Shown here one piece after another: positions 61,567 to 64,000 of a DNA stretch of 64,000 nt. This DNA comes from Alkalimonas cellulosilytica. Lineage in GTDB: Bacteria; Pseudomonadota; Gammaproteobacteria; Enterobacterales; Alteromonadaceae. Below the pieces are notes generated by a model. It made no database searches, was not told the origin of the DNA, and saw only the letters and a list, made by a program, of their open reading frames with translations. The DNA lies in the NCBI RefSeq assembly GCF_036325985.1, contig NZ_JAUHLI010000001.1, forward strand, positions 328,350-392,349. The letters are read 5' to 3'. The position numbers and the translations under genes were made by a program. Position 1 is the first letter of the stretch, and each line of letters starts with the position of its first letter.

Positions 61567-62301
61567 ATTCTGGAAGGTGATTTTTTACCCTAAAAACTCC
61601 GCACATGAGATCGGCCCTTTTCATGTGCGCGATGCACATCTACCCGGTTTCATTTTTAGGTGAATTTAAGGCCCTAATTTTGGAGGGTGATTTTTCACCC
61701 TAAAAACTCCGCACATGAGATCGGCCTTTTTCATGTGCGCGAAGGAAATCTACCCGGATTAATGTTCGGGTGGGTTTGAGGCTCTAATTCTGGAGCGTGA
61801 TTTTATGCCCCAAAAACTGCGCACATGACGGAGTTCGGCCTTTTTCATGCATGTGCGCGAAGGAAATCTACCCGGATTAATTTTCGGGTGGATTTTGAGG
61901 CTCTAATTCTGGAGCGTGATTTTTTACCCCAAAAACTGCGCACATGAGTTCGGCCTTTTTCATGTGCGCGAAGCACATCTACCTGGATTAATTTTCGGGT
62001 GGATTTTGAGGCTCTAATTCTGGAAGGTGATTTTTTACCCCAAAAACTCCGCACATGAGATCGGCCTTTTTCATGTGCGCGAAGGAAATCTACCCGGATT
62101 AATTTTTGAGGCGGATTTCGGCTGTATTCTGGACGGTGATTTTTCACCCTAAAAACTCCGCACATGAGATCGGCCATTTTCATGTGCGCGAAGCACATCT
62201 ACCTGGATTCATTTTTGGGGTGGATTTCGGCTCGAGTTCTGGAAGGTGATTTTTTACCCCAAAAACGCCGCACATGAGATTAGCCATTTTCATGTGCGTA
62301 G
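61567..62301. repeat. Seven-copy tandem array (about 110-bp unit) with conserved hairpins
   Basis: GCACATGA occurs at 61601, 61711, 61821, 61940, 62051, 62160 and 62270, a period of 109-119 bases. Each unit holds (a) a small hairpin GGTGA-T4-TTACC, (b) a 9- to 10-bp stem CGCACATGA/TCATGTGCG around GATCGGCCTTTT, and (c) a stem AAATCTACCCG/CGGGTGGATTT around a ten-base loop, well formed in copies 2-4. Copy 3 has a longer loop but keeps both arms. A partial unit precedes the array at 61546-61566 and a degenerate one follows at about 62308. Unit lengths are mostly not multiples of three, which argues against a protein. It fills the gap between the integrase and the Fic gene. The function is unknown. 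Confidence 0.9.
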
Positions 62302-62349
62302 ATGGAACAACATGAGAATCGGCCTGGTCAAGTGAACAAATAACGTTAT

Positions 62350-63741
62350 CTACTCATTTTGCCTATCGCCACCATTATCTAATTGCGACAAGAGCTGATC
62401 CAATCTCTTCAGGTGAAGATCGTCGCCATCAGAAAACTCTTTGTACTTATTAACCAGTTTGTTGAGCTTGGCATTTGGCCCTTTGAAAAAATCAATGTTT
62501 CTCTTAATATCATCTGCAAGCTTACTTAAGCTGATTTCAAGCATTTTCTTGTCGTTGCTTTTGGGAAGCACTGCAAATACGGGTTGGGACTCAATAAGCT
62601 TTAGATAATAACGCATACTGCGACCACCCGAAGTAGAGGTTTCCAGAACGCCTTTGCCTACCATATCCCTCAGATCACGGGTAGCGGTGGCTGAAGAGCA
62701 GCCGGTCATATTTTGATAGCGTTCAGAATTAATACCATTTTTGATTAAGCCATTTTCACCAAATTCGAAAAATTTACTCACGATCTTATGCTGGCGTTTA
62801 TTCAGTTCGGTCTCTTTATGATGGTCCCAAAAAATCGATTTTTTCAGGATGAAATCAATCTTATTTTTTGAGTCGACTTGCGCTTGCCGGGTCGTTTCAG
62901 CGAACCATTTCACCCAATTTGTTAAATCTACTGATGGGTTTAGTCGAGAGCTTTCAGCCAGCATTTGGTAGTAATCATCACGGTTTTCATTAATAGCTGT
63001 CGATATGCTAAATAATGGCGGGATGTCAAAATCCTGAAAAAGCGCATGTTCAGAGATAGCGCGCGCAATACGCCCATTGCCATCCCCAAAAGGGTGTATG
63101 GAAGTAAACCACATATGGGCAATAGCAGAGCGCACAGGGCCCGGCATGTAATCGCCATCATTCTTTATATTTAATGGCGAGGTGGCATTGTACCAGGCAA
63201 TAAAGGCTGGCATTTCAGCCTCTACGGTCGCAGCTGGCGGGCCTTCAAAAATAACCTCTTGGTAATCGCCGTGACCCGACACAATATCTACCGGCCCTGT
63301 GCGATACTCTCCAACCTTGACGTTTCGTTTCGCATATTGTCTTTCTTGACCGGCAAAGAGTAGTTTATGCCAGTCACAAATCATGGCTTTAGATAAGTCA
63401 TGGAGGAATTTATTCCGGACATCAACCAGCAAAGCCGCGATACCATTCTCTTTATGGAAGAGACCTTTTGGCTGCGAAAGATCTAAGTCTAAATAACGGG
63501 CAACAGAGGAACGTACCTCTTCACGATTAAGGTTTTCACCTTCAATTTCACTGGTGTTGATGGCCTCTTCCACCATCAGATAAATGTAAGCTTCAGACTT
63601 ATTATGTTGGTTAAGCTGTGCAACCTGTCCTTGAAGATGAGAGGAAATATGCCTGTATTGTGCGATGACTTTATGTAATCCATCAGACTTATAGGTAAAT
63701 TTGGGCCAGTTGGGATGCTGCCAGTTATATTTTACACTCAT
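62350..63741 (-). CDS. Fic-domain protein with autoinhibitory helix and C-terminal winged helix
   Basis: A 463-residue protein. The DUF4172-like N-terminus contains TSEIEGENLNREEV, which fits the class II Fic inhibition motif (S/T)xxxE(G/N). The Fic core (about 120-290) has the active-site loop HPFGDGNGRIARA, and a winged helix-turn-helix near residues 320-385 (INSERYQNMTGCSSATATRDLRDMV) suggests DNA binding. Fic enzymes transfer AMP (or another nucleotide moiety) to hydroxyl groups of target proteins; the inhibitory Glu would keep this one silent until released. No antitoxin-like gene is adjacent. It lies in the island, transcribed toward the hairpin array. Confidence 0.92.
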   Translation of the reverse strand: MSVKYNWQHPNWPKFTYKSDGLHKVIAQYRHISSHLQGQVAQLNQHNKSEAYIYLMVEEAINTSEIEGENLNREEVRSSVARYLDLDLSQPKGLFHKENGIAALLVDVRNKFLHDLSKAMICDWHKLLFAGQERQYAKRNVKVGEYRTGPVDIVSGHGDYQEVIFEGPPAATVEAEMPAFIAWYNATSPLNIKNDGDYMPGPVRSAIAHMWFTSIHPFGDGNGRIARAISEHALFQDFDIPPLFSISTAINENRDDYYQMLAESSRLNPSVDLTNWVKWFAETTRQAQVDSKNKIDFILKKSIFWDHHKETELNKRQHKIVSKFFEFGENGLIKNGINSERYQNMTGCSSATATRDLRDMVGKGVLETSTSGGRSMRYYLKLIESQPVFAVLPKSNDKKMLEISLSKLADDIKRNIDFFKGPNAKLNKLVNKYKEFSDGDDLHLKRLDQLLSQLDNGGDRQNE

Positions 63742-63801
63742 CGTGTTACCCTTGCTTCATTCTAATCAAAATAGCATCAAATATGATTAAAATAAAGGGG
63801 G

Positions 63802-63855
63802 TAATCTAATCAAGCTGACAATTAAATCAAAAATTATTGATTTATGATTAGATTA
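63802..63855. promoter_or_regulatory. Nested inverted repeats upstream of the Fic gene
   Basis: TAATCTAATCA (63802-63812) and TGATTAGATTA (63845-63855) are perfect 11-bp arms. Inside them AAATCA and TGATTT also pair. Further TAATCA/TGATTA copies occur closer to the start codon. They fit an operator for self-control by the Fic protein's own winged helix. Confidence 0.5.
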
Positions 63856-63885
63856 TGGCGCTATTCTCATCAGTGCCTTGCTAAT

Positions 63886-63932
63886 CGAGCGGTGGGAACG
63901 CCGCCATTGGTGCGGCGTTATCGCTCGTTTTT
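63886..63932 (+). terminator. Strong two-part hairpin followed by T5
   Basis: The inner stem AACGCCGC/GCGGCGTT (63897-63904, 63912-63919) lies inside the outer arms CGAGCG/CGCTCG (63886-63891, 63922-63927), which are followed by five T. It looks like a plus-strand terminator, but no plus-strand gene precedes it in this region. It may be a remnant or the end of a mobile element. Confidence 0.5.
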
Positions 63933-64000
63933 CGCTCATAGCGTTGATCGTCTGTGTGTGCTATTTGCGGTCGTTGGTGTTTTGTAGTTTGAATGACAGC

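Noticed and set aside
61845..62198. Minus-strand open frame of 117 codons with internal repeats, inside the hairpin array
   Set aside because: The frame survives only through three units because their right-hand arms happen to be 111 or so bases apart; other units are 109-110 or 118 apart and shift frame. No ribosome site or signal is seen; the repeat pattern is explained by the DNA array.
61567..62301. CRISPR array
   Set aside because: Whole 110-bp units are similar along their length with no unique spacers, and no cas genes are present.
63886..63932. Integron attC site
   Set aside because: The hairpin lacks the RYYYAAC/GTTRRRY core pair with correct spacing, and no integron integrase is visible.

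Overview
The window looks like chromosomal DNA of a Gram-negative gammaproteobacterium of the Alteromonadales type (Alishewanella, Rheinheimera or Arsukibacterium are the nearest guesses; I could not run a comparison). The case rests on mutH, cmoAB, the rppH-ptsP-(tauE)-lgt-thyA run, a long FadE, FlgO-family lipoproteins and many GGDEF/EAL proteins.

Layout. 1-6.8 kb: a porin, then an RND pump / periplasmic adaptor / cation diffusion facilitator operon with overlapping stops and starts. 6.8-9.9 kb: a sulfur (persulfide/thiosulfate/sulfite) cluster made of two YedE-like channels, a rhodanese and a TauE exporter, transcribed away from a persulfide dioxygenase. The two halves face each other across a compact pair of overlapping promoters. 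9.9-14.6 kb: a DksA/TraR-type zinc-finger protein and a three-gene ABC exporter (ATPase, double-FtsX permease, HlyD adaptor). 14.8-24 kb: a hybrid histidine kinase, a large secreted ExeM/NucH nuclease, and fadE with a FadR-like operator. 24-34.5 kb: a mostly minus-strand run with a glutamine amidotransferase (plus strand), a DUF3108 protein, purN-purM, a small acidic protein, a LysR regulator, cmoB-cmoA, a GNAT/nitrilase fusion and a TPR-GGDEF cyclase. 34.5-43 kb: a divergent Nramp-type transporter, a PQ-loop-like small protein, an RraB-like protein, a cytochrome b562-like protein, a HAD phosphatase, a membrane GGDEF cyclase, an unusual class A PBP-like protein and hemH. 43.4-47.5 kb: a compact three-compartment module of PstS-like periplasmic protein, outer-membrane barrel and GGDEF-EAL enzyme. 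47.5-51.8 kb: a glutathionyl-hydroquinone reductase-like protein, TetR, sterol desaturase family, a solute-binding lipoprotein and mutH. 51.8-59.6 kb: a pair of consensus DnaA boxes, rppH, ptsP, tauE, lgt, thyA and three tandem FlgO-like lipoproteins.

From 59.66 kb on there is an accessory region: tRNA-Arg(CCU) followed directly by a P4-type tyrosine integrase, which is a classic island entry site. Next comes a seven-copy tandem array with a period of about 110 bp, in which every unit can fold into conserved hairpins, then a Fic-domain protein with its own upstream dyads. The other end of the island lies outside the window. The hairpin array is the least explained structure here. The PstS-like/barrel/GGDEF-EAL operon is the most promising protein-coding system for a new sensory role.
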